Shown: positions 1 through 6,934, counted from the first letter of the stretch. The stretch: DNA of 12,775 bases from Parcubacteria group bacterium CG2_30_45_37 (GCA_001873515.1 MNZH01000060.1:1-12775); one strand, 5' to 3'. Numbers and translations are program-made. Notes: a model not told the origin generated them from the letters alone.

Positions 1-322
1 ACATATTTTTGACGGCGACGGCATCATCATCGCCACGCCCCAGGGTTCCACGGCCTATAATTACTCGGCCGGCGGCGCCATTCTGTCGCTCGGCGCCAAA
101 CAACTGGCCATCAAATCAATTTGCGCCCGAACGGCTTTGCGCGCGGTTGTGCCGGAGCAGAAAATTTCCGTGGAAATCGCGCGCGGCCGAGCCACGGCCT
201 ACGCCGACCACAGCCGGATTTTAAGCCAGGTAAAAAAGTTTGTCGTCTCGCCCAGCGCCAAATTCGCGACTTTAGCCTTTAAGCCGGGTTATGATTTTGA
301 ATTTAAGCGCCGGCAGGTTTGA
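1..322 (+). CDS. nadK: NAD kinase, C-terminal part (5' end outside window)
   Basis: The reading frame is open from the window edge (first full codon at position 2) to a TGA at 320-322, giving about 106 residues. It starts with a GDGIIIATP segment followed by QGSTAYNYSAGG. This matches the conserved NAD kinase core (usually GDG-STPTGSTAY-SAGG) that binds NAD and shapes the active site. The rest fits the C-terminal beta-sandwich of the family, and YADHSRI probably sits where most members have the DGQ motif. The enzyme phosphorylates NAD to NADP in the cytosol using ATP or polyphosphate. The N-terminal GGDGT motif, which carries the catalytic aspartate, lies upstream of the window, so activity cannot be judged here. 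The next gene starts 27 bases downstream on the same strand, so cotranscription is plausible. Identification rests on the motif and on the C-terminal position of the fragment. Confidence 0.85.
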   Translation, partial: HIFDGDGIIIATPQGSTAYNYSAGGAILSLGAKQLAIKSICARTALRAVVPEQKISVEIARGRATAYADHSRILSQVKKFVVSPSAKFATLAFKPGYDFEFKRRQV

Positions 323-349
323 TTTTTTAAATCAATTTAAGATAAATTT

Positions 350-577
350 ATGCAAGATTTATTTAAACGAATCAACCGAAAAATCAACGGCACCGTCGTC
401 AATTTCATTGTGACGGGCGTGATTTTGCTTATCGCCGCGATTTTAATCGTCTGGACCGATTTCTTTTTGAGGCTGGTGATCGGCCTACTGGTGGTGACGG
501 TGGCTTATCTGTTTTTCTATCTGGCCTACAAGACTTGGTGGCTGAAAAAGGAGATTGAGAAATTTCTCAAGTTTTAA
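350..577 (+). CDS. Small two-helix membrane protein, unknown function
   Basis: This 75-residue protein has a basic N-terminus (residues 1-14, with KRINRKING), two hydrophobic segments at about 17-36 and 40-61, and a charged lysine/glutamate-rich tail ending EIEKFLKF. It is probably an inner-membrane hairpin with both ends in the cytoplasm, judging by the positive charges on both flanks. I do not recognise a family. It starts at ATG 350, 27 bases after the NAD kinase stop. No clear ribosome binding site is visible; an AT-rich TTTAAGATAA stretch lies just upstream. Its last codons contain a perfect 16-bp palindrome (555-570), which is probably just coding sequence. The real-gene call rests on the coherent membrane topology, tight spacing and codon use like the neighbours. 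Confidence 0.6.
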   Translation: MQDLFKRINRKINGTVVNFIVTGVILLIAAILIVWTDFFLRLVIGLLVVTVAYLFFYLAYKTWWLKKEIEKFLKF

Positions 578-589
578 TAGTACAAAAAG

Positions 590-617
590 TTGATTTTTTA
601 GCGATAAATGTTAAGAT
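590..617 (+). promoter_or_regulatory. Possible promoter for the 551-residue membrane protein gene
   Basis: TTGATT (590-595) lies 16 bases before TAAGAT (612-617), which is preceded by TG one base away (TGT-TAAGAT), an extended -10 arrangement. The gap between the genes at 350-577 and 644-2299 is 66 bases, long for this compact region. This is a pattern match only. Confidence 0.35.
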
Positions 618-643
618 AAGATTATGTTTTAGCGGCAATCTTT

Positions 644-2299
644 ATGCCCATCAATCCCACCATTACCAAAAAGGAAGAGGTGATTTTTACGCCCAACGAG
701 AGCACTAAAAGATTATTTCAGGTGATTTATCGAAAAAAAAATGAAATTCAGGCCGACGACAGCGAGGAAGCGAAAATAAAAGTTTCCGAGCTGATTTCCC
801 GGCTGGCTTTTTATTACGAAAAAATCAGAAACTCGGTTGATTACAAAGAGGAATATTTACTCAGAAAGAACGCGATTTTAAGGATTTTAAAGCGGCAGGT
901 GATAATTGAAGGGCCGCTTAAAATTCCCAACGCCGAGGCGATCGCCCATAATCTTTTGGTGGAGCTGATCCGGGCCGGTTATCTGCCGAATAATAAATTG
1001 CCGGAAACCAAAATCGGCGAAATCGCCCGAGTGGTGGATAAATATCTTAAATTAAGGTTTTACGCTTTACCTAAACTCGCCGCTGACCAGCAAAAAAATG
1101 AATACGGCAAATGGATTTTAGCCATGGCCGCGGCCGAAGTTGAGGAAAACCTGAACACCGACGCGGTCGCCCAGGCGGCCGTCGGCAATATGTACGAGCT
1201 GTTATCCAAAGAGATCGTTTTGCCCGGCGATTCGGCTTACCAAAAAGACCGAGAAATTCAGATCTATGTCAGCATCCATCGGATTTTCATGAAATTTGAC
1301 CGCGACATGCTGGATTTTTTACTGCTTAAATATTACAGCGCCAATTGGGCGCGCGCCGCCGAGGAAGAAATAAAATATCTGGCCAACCACCTGGAGGCTA
1401 TGAAAGAAGCCATTACCGGGCAGATGAACCATCCGTTGGCCGCGCAGCTGAATAAAATCGTCAACCGCTACTCGGTTTATTTTACCATTTTGACCGACGT
1501 CGTTACCGACGATCCGGTGGGGGTTTATGAAGATTTTAGAGATGACCCCAAAGCTTTCCCGCGCTTGGTAAAAAAATTCGCCAACAAAAGATACCATGAA
1601 GCTAAAGAGAAGCTGCGCCGGGCCGCGGTCCGGAGCATTATCTATATTTTTCTGACCAAGATGGTGCTGGCTTTTATTTTGGAAGTGCCGGTGACGCTCT
1701 GGCTGGGCGAGGTTTTAAATTATAATTCTTTAGCCATTAACATTTCCTTCCCGCCATTACTTTTGTTTTTAATCGTGCTATTCACCCGCACGCCGACTGA
1801 AGCCAATACTTTAAAAATCGTTCAGGGAGTGGAAGAAGTGGTTTTTACCGAGAAAGAGAGAAGAGAGCCGATTGTCTTGCGCCCGCCCTCCGGCCGCGGC
1901 CGGGGCGCCAGCGCCGCTTTCGCCATTATTTATACGATTACTTTTTTTATCACTTTCGGTCTGGCGGTTTATTTTTTGGATAAAATTCATTTTACCGCCG
2001 TCAGCATCGTTATTTTCCTTTTTTTTCTGACGCTGGTGAGCTTCTTCGGCCTGCGCATCAGAAAAGTGGCGCGCGAGATATGTATTATGGAAGACCGGGA
2101 GAATATTTTTACTTTCATTTTGGATTTCTTTTACGTGCCCGTTATTGAGGCGGGCAAATGGCTTAATGAAAGATTCTCCCGTCTGAATTTTTTCGTTTTC
2201 ATCTTGGATTTCATCATTGAAGCGCCGTTTAAGATTTTCGTTGATATCGCGGAAGACTGGACTAAGTATGTCAAGGAAAGAAAAGAGGAGATCGCTTAA
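644..2299 (+). CDS. Uncharacterised 551-residue membrane protein with large N-terminal cytoplasmic domain
   Basis: I do not recognise a named family. Residues 1 to about 325 are soluble, mostly helical and charged, with few cysteines. Four hydrophobic segments follow at about 331-354, 366-382, 424-445 and 450-471. A basic, glycine-rich linker at 409-423 (RPPSGRGRGAS) separates the two pairs. The C-terminal 80 residues hold two aromatic-rich, possibly membrane-associated stretches (488-503 and 514-530), then a charged end (KERKEEIA). The N-terminal part is therefore probably cytoplasmic, with two membrane hairpins. The start at ATG 644 is the first in-frame ATG after a plausible promoter; no strong ribosome binding site is visible. 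The stop is 3 bases before rsmI, so the two are probably cotranscribed. Length, codon use and tight spacing make it a real gene. Nothing in it shows catalytic motifs, so no function is proposed. Confidence 0.75.
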   Translation: MPINPTITKKEEVIFTPNESTKRLFQVIYRKKNEIQADDSEEAKIKVSELISRLAFYYEKIRNSVDYKEEYLLRKNAILRILKRQVIIEGPLKIPNAEAIAHNLLVELIRAGYLPNNKLPETKIGEIARVVDKYLKLRFYALPKLAADQQKNEYGKWILAMAAAEVEENLNTDAVAQAAVGNMYELLSKEIVLPGDSAYQKDREIQIYVSIHRIFMKFDRDMLDFLLLKYYSANWARAAEEEIKYLANHLEAMKEAITGQMNHPLAAQLNKIVNRYSVYFTILTDVVTDDPVGVYEDFRDDPKAFPRLVKKFANKRYHEAKEKLRRAAVRSIIYIFLTKMVLAFILEVPVTLWLGEVLNYNSLAINISFPPLLLFLIVLFTRTPTEANTLKIVQGVEEVVFTEKERREPIVLRPPSGRGRGASAAFAIIYTITFFITFGLAVYFLDKIHFTAVSIVIFLFFLTLVSFFGLRIRKVAREICIMEDRENIFTFILDFFYVPVIEAGKWLNERFSRLNFFVFILDFIIEAPFKIFVDIAEDWTKYVKERKEEIA

Positions 2300-2302
2300 T
2301 TT

Positions 2303-3049
2303 ATGTCTACGCTTTATATTGTCGCCACGCCGATTGGCAATTTAGAAGACATTAGCATGAGAGCGCTTCGCACTTTGGGCGAAGTTGATTTTATATTATG
2401 CGAAGATACGCGAGTAACCAGAGTGCTGCTGGAGCACTACCAGATTAAGACGCCGACTATATCCTATCATCATCATTCGGGCATGAAAAAAATAAATGAA
2501 ATTATTGATTTGCTCGCGGCCGGGAAAAATCTGGCGCTGGTGAGCGACGCGGGTACGCCCGGCATTTCGGATCCGGGCGGAAAATTAATTCAGGCGGTTT
2601 TGGAAAAATTAGGCGGCGAGGTTCACCCCGTTAAATTCGGCTCTGCCGGAATTCCGCCGGAGGCGGAATTATTTAACGGGGTAAAGATTGAATCCGTGCC
2701 CGGGCCGTCGGCCGTGACCGCGGCCTTGTCCATTTCCGGCATTCCGACGGATAAGTTCGTTTTTCTGGGTTTTCCGCCGCATAAAAAAGGCCGGCAGAAA
2801 TTTATCAGAAAAATTATTGAGAGCGAATGGCCCGCGGTGGTGTATGAGTCAAAACACCGGATTATTAAGTTTTTGGAAGAATTAAATAAATTAGCGGAGA
2901 AAGATAATTTAACTTCTGTGGTAGTCGTCCGCGAGCTGTCCAAAATGCACGAGACGGTTTATCGCGGGAATTTGGAGAGTATTATTGAAAAAATAAAAAA
3001 TAATAAAGACGACCAACGGGGGGAATTTGTGGTGATTATTGGAAAATAA
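2303..3049 (+). CDS. rsmI: 16S rRNA (cytidine-1402-2'-O)-methyltransferase RsmI
   Basis: RsmI transfers a methyl group from SAM to the 2'-hydroxyl of C1402 in 16S rRNA, in the decoding centre of the small subunit. The 248-residue protein carries the family motifs in order: VATPIGNLEDIS (residues 7-18), CEDTR (33-37), SDAGTPGISDPG (81-92), VPGPSAV (132-138), then FLGFPPHKKGR (154-164) and YESKHR in the second half. It is a tetrapyrrole-methylase-type fold. Between LIQAVLEKLGGE and KIESVPGPSA there are about 20 extra residues (about 107-127) that ordinary RsmI proteins lack. They coincide exactly with a DNA palindrome (2625-2682, listed separately) and keep the frame. The gene starts 3 bases after the upstream gene and ends 4 bases before metG, as in an operon. 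RsmI and metG are neighbours in many bacteria. The enzyme is probably still functional because the insert falls between motifs. Confidence 0.93.
   Translation: MSTLYIVATPIGNLEDISMRALRTLGEVDFILCEDTRVTRVLLEHYQIKTPTISYHHHSGMKKINEIIDLLAAGKNLALVSDAGTPGISDPGGKLIQAVLEKLGGEVHPVKFGSAGIPPEAELFNGVKIESVPGPSAVTAALSISGIPTDKFVFLGFPPHKKGRQKFIRKIIESEWPAVVYESKHRIIKFLEELNKLAEKDNLTSVVVVRELSKMHETVYRGNLESIIEKIKNNKDDQRGEFVVIIGK
2625..2682 (+). repeat. Palindromic element inserted in frame within rsmI
   Basis: Two perfect 12-bp arms, ACCCCGTTAAAT (2625-2636) and ATTTAACGGGGT (2671-2682), enclose a second perfect 9-bp hairpin, AATTCCGCC-GGA-GGCGGAATT (2650-2670). The DNA or RNA could therefore fold into a long nested hairpin. 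The element is open in the rsmI frame and encodes about residues 108-127. These are extra relative to the usual RsmI alignment, between the SDAGTP and VPGPSA motifs. This resembles Rickettsia palindromic elements, which insert in frame into protein genes; relatedness to those is not claimed. A mobile origin is inferred from structure and position. Confidence 0.75.
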
Positions 3050-3053
3050 AAGT

Positions 3054-4490
3054 ATGCCTAAAAAATTTTATATTACAACGCCGGTCTATTACGTCAACGA
3101 CGCGCCGCATATCGGCCATACTTACACCACGGTGGCGGCCGACGTTTTGGCGCGCTGGCATCGCTCAATCGGGGAGGAGACTTTCTTTTTGACCGGCACG
3201 GACGAGCATGGGGCGAAAATCGAGGAGAAGGCGCGAGGACTTAAACTAGAACCGAAGAAATACGCGGATGAAATCGCGGAGAAATTTAAAGAAGCTTGGC
3301 GCCAGCTTAATATTTCTAACGACAATTTCCTGCGTACGACCGATCCGGCTCATATTAAAGCCGTAGAGAAGGCTTTGCAGTCTATGTACGATAAAGGCGA
3401 TGTTTATTTGGGAAAATACCAAGGCCTGTATTGCCGCGGCTGCGAGCAATATAAAAATGAACGCGATTTAGCCGACGGGCTTTGCCCTGACCATAAAGTA
3501 GCGCCGGAAAAGATGAGCGAAGAGTGCTATAACTTTAAATTGTCGAAATATCAGGACGAATTATTAAAACTGATAAAAAAAGATAAGCTGAAAATTTTGC
3601 CGTTAAACCGCAAGAATGAAATTGTCAGCTTTTTTGAAACCGAGGGGCTCGAGGACGTGTCCTTTTCGCGAAAAAACGTGGGCTGGGGCATCCCGATTCC
3701 CTGGGACAAGTCGCACACGGTTTATGTCTGGGCCGACGCCTTTTTAAATTATCTGACCGGCTTAGGCTGGGACGGCACTACCCCCCTGACAAGGGGGGCA
3801 GGGGGGTTGGATTTCTGGCCTCCGACTGTTCAGCTCATGAGCAAAGACATCTTGCGCGTGCACGCCACGATTTGGCCGGCCATGCTTTTGTCTTTGGACT
3901 TGCCTTTGCCGCAAGCGATTTTCGTCCATGGCTATTTCCAAATTAACGGCCAGAAGATGAGCAAGTCTTTAGGCAATGTGATCGCGCCCGGCGATTTAAT
4001 AAAAAAGTACGGCGTGGACGCCAGCCGTTACCTGATTATGAGCGCGGCTGTGTTCGGCCATGACGGCGATATCGGCTGGGGCAAATTCGACGAAAAATAT
4101 AACGCCGATTTGGCCAACGGCCTGGGCAATTTAGTGGCGCGAGCGTCAAGTTTAATTGGAAAAAACCGCCTGGAATTAAGATTAAAAATTGACAGCGATA
4201 AAAAGTTAATAAAAAAATATAAAGAGCTGATGGAGGACTATAAATTTAACGAAGCCTTGAAATTGCTCTGGCGAAAATTAAAAGAGTCGGATGAAACTTT
4301 AAGCGAAACCAAGCCTTGGAAGCTGGAAGATAAAAGAGAGATAAAAAATATCATCGAGCCGGTGGCGCAGAATATTTTAAACGTGGTGAATTTATTAAAA
4401 CCCTTTATGCCGAGCGTATCGGAAAAAATAATCCAGCAATTTACCGCCAAAAAGATTGTAAAGGGCGAGGCCTTATTTCCGAGAATTTAA
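3054..4490 (+). CDS. metG: Methionyl-tRNA synthetase, short form
   Basis: This class I aminoacyl-tRNA synthetase charges tRNA-Met with methionine in the cytosol. The 478-residue protein has the HIGH signature at residues 19-22, GTDEHG shortly after, and the KMSKS loop at 301-305 (GQKMSKSLGNV). The connective-peptide domain carries a likely zinc site, C127-x2-C130 and C144-x2-H147, in the single-knuckle arrangement seen in Thermus-type enzymes. The anticodon-binding helical domain follows to the end. There is no C-terminal Trbp111/EMAP-like tRNA-binding domain, so this is the minimal form. I chose ATG 3054 (MPKKFYITTPVYY), 4 bases after rsmI ends. A TTG at 3039 would add five residues and overlap rsmI, which is less likely. 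A C6/G6 hairpin at 3781-3806 lies inside the gene and encodes PLTRGAGG in a loop before FWPPTVQLMSKDILR. The frame is intact, so the enzyme is expected to work. Confidence 0.95.
   Translation: MPKKFYITTPVYYVNDAPHIGHTYTTVAADVLARWHRSIGEETFFLTGTDEHGAKIEEKARGLKLEPKKYADEIAEKFKEAWRQLNISNDNFLRTTDPAHIKAVEKALQSMYDKGDVYLGKYQGLYCRGCEQYKNERDLADGLCPDHKVAPEKMSEECYNFKLSKYQDELLKLIKKDKLKILPLNRKNEIVSFFETEGLEDVSFSRKNVGWGIPIPWDKSHTVYVWADAFLNYLTGLGWDGTTPLTRGAGGLDFWPPTVQLMSKDILRVHATIWPAMLLSLDLPLPQAIFVHGYFQINGQKMSKSLGNVIAPGDLIKKYGVDASRYLIMSAAVFGHDGDIGWGKFDEKYNADLANGLGNLVARASSLIGKNRLELRLKIDSDKKLIKKYKELMEDYKFNEALKLLWRKLKESDETLSETKPWKLEDKREIKNIIEPVAQNILNVVNLLKPFMPSVSEKIIQQFTAKKIVKGEALFPRI
3781..3806 (+). repeat. C6/G6 hairpin repeat inside metG
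   Basis: CCCCCC (3781-3786), a six-base loop TGACAA, then GGGGGG (3793-3798), CA and another GGGGGG (3801-3806). Either G run can pair with the C run. It encodes about residues 243-251 (TPLTRGAGG), a low-complexity stretch in a surface loop where other synthetases vary in length. The sequence is unlike the surrounding codons. It resembles C6/G6 repeats dispersed between genes in some bacteria, which is from memory and not checked. Confidence 0.55.
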
Positions 4491-4492
4491 AC

Positions 4493-4587
4493 TGTCATTG
4501 CGAGGAGCCGACAGGCGACGAAGCAATCTCCGGTCAAGTTCCGAGTACGTGAGATTGCTTCGCTCCCTCCGGTCGCTCGCAATGACA
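4493..4587. repeat. 95-bp inverted repeat between metG and the CvpA gene
   Basis: The left arm (4493-4530) starts TGTCATTGCGAG and ends CGAAGCAATCTC. The right arm (4551-4587) starts GAGATTGCTTCG and ends CTCGCAATGACA, the reverse complement. The middle of each arm is imperfect (GAGCCGACAGGCGA against CGACCGGAGGGAG), and the 20-base loop is 4531-4550. The ends are perfectly complementary over 12 bases on each side. The TGTCATTGCGAG...GAAGCAATCTC pattern is a dispersed intergenic repeat known from many unrelated bacterial genomes, probably MITE- or REP-like. It starts 2 bases after the metG stop and ends 11 bases before the next start, so it could also fold as a hairpin at the mRNA 3' end. No T-run follows, so a classical terminator is not supported. 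Confidence 0.85.
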
Positions 4588-4598
4588 ATAATAATTAT

Positions 4599-5099
4599 AT
4601 GCCAATTTTTGACATCATTCTTCTCATTATTCTGGCCGGTTTTGTTTTTTACGGATTATTTTTCGGCTTGATCAGAACGTTCGGCTCGTTAGTCGGCATG
4701 GTGGTCGGGCTGTGGCTGACTTTTATTTTTTACCTGACCGTCTTCGGCTGGGTAAAAAATTTGTTTTTCGGCCACGAGTTAGTCGGTAAAATCATTACCT
4801 TTTTTGTGCTGTTTACCCTGATTAATCGGCTGATTGGTCTGGTTTTCGCCGTCATTGACCGGACCTTTGACCTTTTGTCGGTGATTCCATTTTTAAAAAC
4901 CATCAACCGCCTAGCCGGCGCGGTTTTGGGCTTTATCGAAGGCGGCTTGGTTTTGGGCTTTATTTTACTCTATGTTTCCCAAACTTCAGTCGCCGGCTGG
5001 CTCGCCAACTCGCAAGTGGCGCCATTTTTAATCAGCTTCGCTAAGGCCGTGACGCCACTTCTGCCCGGACTTTTAGACCGGGTTAAGGGGTTGATGTAA
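4599..5099 (+). CDS. CvpA family membrane protein
   Basis: This 166-residue, very hydrophobic protein has four predicted membrane helices at about 4-24, 29-48, 63-86 and 103-126, then a hydrophobic tail ending in LLPGLLDRVKGLM. It has the look of the CvpA family: an N-terminal FDIILLIIL start, GLFFGLIRTFGSLVGMVVG across helices 1-2, and a later INRLAGAVLGFIEG segment where the family has its conserved glycine-rich helix. CvpA was named for colicin V production in E. coli; in most bacteria the role is unsettled, with links to envelope homeostasis. The gene follows the 95-bp inverted repeat and ends 4 bases before the next gene. No ribosome binding site stands out upstream of ATG 4599. Confidence 0.75.
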   Translation: MPIFDIILLIILAGFVFYGLFFGLIRTFGSLVGMVVGLWLTFIFYLTVFGWVKNLFFGHELVGKIITFFVLFTLINRLIGLVFAVIDRTFDLLSVIPFLKTINRLAGAVLGFIEGGLVLGFILLYVSQTSVAGWLANSQVAPFLISFAKAVTPLLPGLLDRVKGLM

Positions 5100-5103
5100 A
5101 TAT

Positions 5104-5760
5104 ATGAAGAATGAAATTTGGCGAAAAAATTTTGAAATAAAAAGGACTCATTTTCAAATGGCGACCCCGGCGCTATACGACATGATGACTTTACAGAATG
5201 TTACTTTAAATAAGCGATTATTAACTGAAGGGGTTTGGATTCAGGAGGGATACGACAATACGGGCACATATTTTAAACGCGCAGAATTGCGCTCACTAAT
5301 TGATCAGACATTGGAAGTAATATCGGAGAACCCTCGTAAAATTGATGTTGTGCATAAAAAAACTCTTAAATATAACCAAGAATTTTTTAATTATGCCAAA
5401 AGTTTAAGAAAAAAAGATTTAAGAAACCTAACTGATAAAGAGTTGTCGATAATATATTTGAAATGGACCAAGCTGCTAATTTATAGCCATGGCTGGGCTT
5501 TGCCGACGACTTGGTTCATTGATTCTGACGGAGAAGATTTTTCTAAATTATTGCTAGATAAAGTTAAGGATGTTATAAAAATAAACAAATCAAAATATAA
5601 TTATGCGGAGGTTTTTAGTATTTTGACAACCCCGACAAGACCGAGCTTCGCCATGAAAGAGGAAATAGAATCATTAAAGTTGGTAAGGCTAATTAAAATA
5701 GACACTCAAGCCAAAATTTTTTTTCGCAAAAAGATATTAAAAAAATTGAAAATAGTTTAG
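5104..5760 (+). pseudogene. PEP-utilising mobile-domain protein, N-terminal part (frameshifted)
   Basis: This frame encodes 218 residues starting MKNEIWRKNFEIKRTHFQ. It has no membrane segments or signal peptide and is lysine-rich, with WTKLLIYSHGW and SILTTPTRPSFAMKEEIESLKL in its second half. It ends in a frame that loses sense after the eight-T run at 5717-5724, giving RKKILKKLKIV then TAG. From the T run on, the -1 frame reads SQKDIKKIENSLDKIDKK and runs without stop into the PEP mobile domain listed next. One added T would join both into a 517-residue protein. Proteins of this layout, an uncharacterised helical region followed by a C-terminal PEP-utiliser phosphohistidine domain, occur in candidate-phyla bacteria from what I know of them. 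Start ATG 5104 is 4 bases after the CvpA gene. It may be a pseudogene, a sequence error or a slippage-expressed gene. Codon use is more AT-rich than in the genes to the left. Confidence 0.65.
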
Positions 5761-6656
5761 ATAAAATCGATAAGAAAATAAAACAAAAAATACTCAGCCA
5801 TTTTAATAAATGGCGTTGGGTGCCTTATACTTATATGGGGTCGGCCTATAATTTAGATTATTATTTAGAAATATGGTCGGGTATGATCAGGCAAAAAATA
5901 GACATAGATAAAGAATTAAAAAGATTGGAAACCGAACCGGATAGAATAAAAAAAGAAAAATTACAACTTATAAAAGAATTAAAAATTAGCTCAGCCGATA
6001 AGCATCTTTTCTATATCGCGGCTGATATTATTTATTTAAAAGCTTATCGTAAGGACTGCTGGTTCCACGGCTGTTTCGTGGCGGAAAATTTATATAAAGA
6101 AATCGGGCGGCGCTTAGGTTTGTCATTAAACCAGGTTTGGATGATGGGCTGGTGGGAAGTGGCGCCGGCTTTAGTAAAAGGAAAATTTGATTCAGAAATT
6201 TTAAATGAACGTATAAAATTCAGCGTCTATCATCAGCTTGGGAAAAAGGGGGAAATTTACATCGGTAAAAAGGCCAAAGATTTTTTAAAAAGGCTGATTT
6301 TGGAAAAAATTAATATAGAGTCGGTTGATGAATTAAGCGGAACGGCCGCGTATGTTGGCAAAGTAAAGGGTAAGGTTAAGATTATAAATTTACCGGAAGA
6401 AATGGGTAAAATGAAAAAGGGCGATATAATGGTAGCGCATACGACTTTTCCTAGTTTAGTTCCAGTTATGAAAAAAGCCGCCGCGATCGTTACCGACGAC
6501 GGCGGCATAACCTGCCACGCCGCCATCGTGGCGCGAGAACTTAAAATTCCTTGCGTGGTCGGCACGAAAATCGCTACCCAAGTCTTGCATGACGGCGATT
6601 TAGTGGAAGTTGACGCGAATAAGGGGATAGTTAAAATAATAAAGATGGCTTGTTGA
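5697..6656 (+). pseudogene. PEP-utilising mobile-domain protein, C-terminal part (frameshifted)
   Basis: The frame is open from 5697, just after a TAA at 5694-5696; the first usable internal start is GTG 5820, which would give 278 residues. The C-terminal 95 residues are a PEP-utilising enzyme mobile domain, as in PEP synthase, pyruvate phosphate dikinase and PTS enzyme I: GTAAYVGKVKGKVKII, then GDIMVAHTTFPSLVPVMKKAAAIVTDD, then GGITCHAAIVAREL and IPCVVGT. The histidine in GGITCHAA (codon 6516-6518) is the residue phosphorylated in those enzymes. No PEP-binding barrel or ATP-grasp domain is present, so the reaction is unknown. The domain may act with a separate kinase or simply use the swivelling fold. 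The part before it (KWRWVPYTYMGSAYNLDYYLEI and on) continues the N-terminal region at 5104-5760. If translated only from 5820 it would lack that region. The domain call is strong; the status of the gene is uncertain. Confidence 0.75.
5717..5724 (+). other. T8 run at the frameshift site (possible slippage site)
   Basis: Eight consecutive T lie at 5717-5724, inside the 61-base window (5697-5757) in which both frames are open. In the upstream frame the codons are ATT TTT TTT CGC, so T-TTT-TTT (5718-5724) is a perfect X-XXY-YYZ heptamer for -1 ribosomal slippage. An eight-base run can also cause RNA polymerase slippage, as in Thermus dnaX, or a sequencing error. Nine T would restore one frame. 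I saw no obvious stimulatory hairpin just downstream. Confidence 0.7.
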
Positions 6657-6934
6657 AAAAAATTCAGTTGTTGCAAAATTTGCACATACTGCCATTGTCT
6701 AAGATGTACAAAAATTGCACAGGTTGTTCCATTTTGGAACATACTGCAGCTGATAAAATTAGTTATCAGGAATTTCCAGATAACTGCCGCAGAAGAATAT
6801 TTTAATAGCGTTCACGGCGACAGAATTTTTTTAAAATCGCCAAAACCGATAAAGAAATTGATAAAAAGGTTTATAAGTTATATGGGTTGACGGAGGAGGA
6901 GATTAAAATTGTGGGGAAAGTCTATAATCATTAA
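6657..6934 (+). pseudogene. Decayed stretch ending in a DNA methyltransferase-like C-terminal remnant
   Basis: No intact gene lies between 6657 and 7024. In one frame, 6809-6934 reads without stop (a TAG sits at 6806-6808) and ends KTDKEIDKKVYKLYGLTEEEIKIVGKVYNH then TAA. The segment from TDKEID to TEEEIKIV resembles the C-terminal end typical of type II restriction or Eco57I-like N6-adenine methyltransferases (pattern DxxVYxLYGLTEEEI). There is no start codon and no catalytic NPPY motif, so at most the tail of a gene survives. The earlier part (6657-6808) has stops in every frame I followed, with two small perfect hairpins, GTTCCA-TTT-TGGAAC (6726-6740) and CTGATAA-AATTAG-TTATCAG (6750-6769). 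The family assignment is from memory of the motif and is tentative. Confidence 0.4.

Noticed and set aside
555..570. Perfect 16-bp palindrome TTGAGAAATTTCTCAA at the end of the 75-residue gene
   Set aside because: It has no loop and lies in codons for IEKFLK; there is no GC stem or T-run, so neither a terminator nor an operator is supported.
3039..3053. TTG start for metG, five residues longer and overlapping rsmI
   Set aside because: ATG 3054 directly precedes the conserved KKFYITTPVYY start of the synthetase, and the extra residues match nothing.
4493..4587. CRISPR or classical rho-independent terminator
   Set aside because: There is only one inverted pair, no direct repeats with spacers, and no T-run after the hairpin.
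6257..6742. 161-residue minus-strand frame over the PEP mobile domain
   Set aside because: It overlaps the strongly conserved plus-strand motif region, and its sequence shows no recognisable features.
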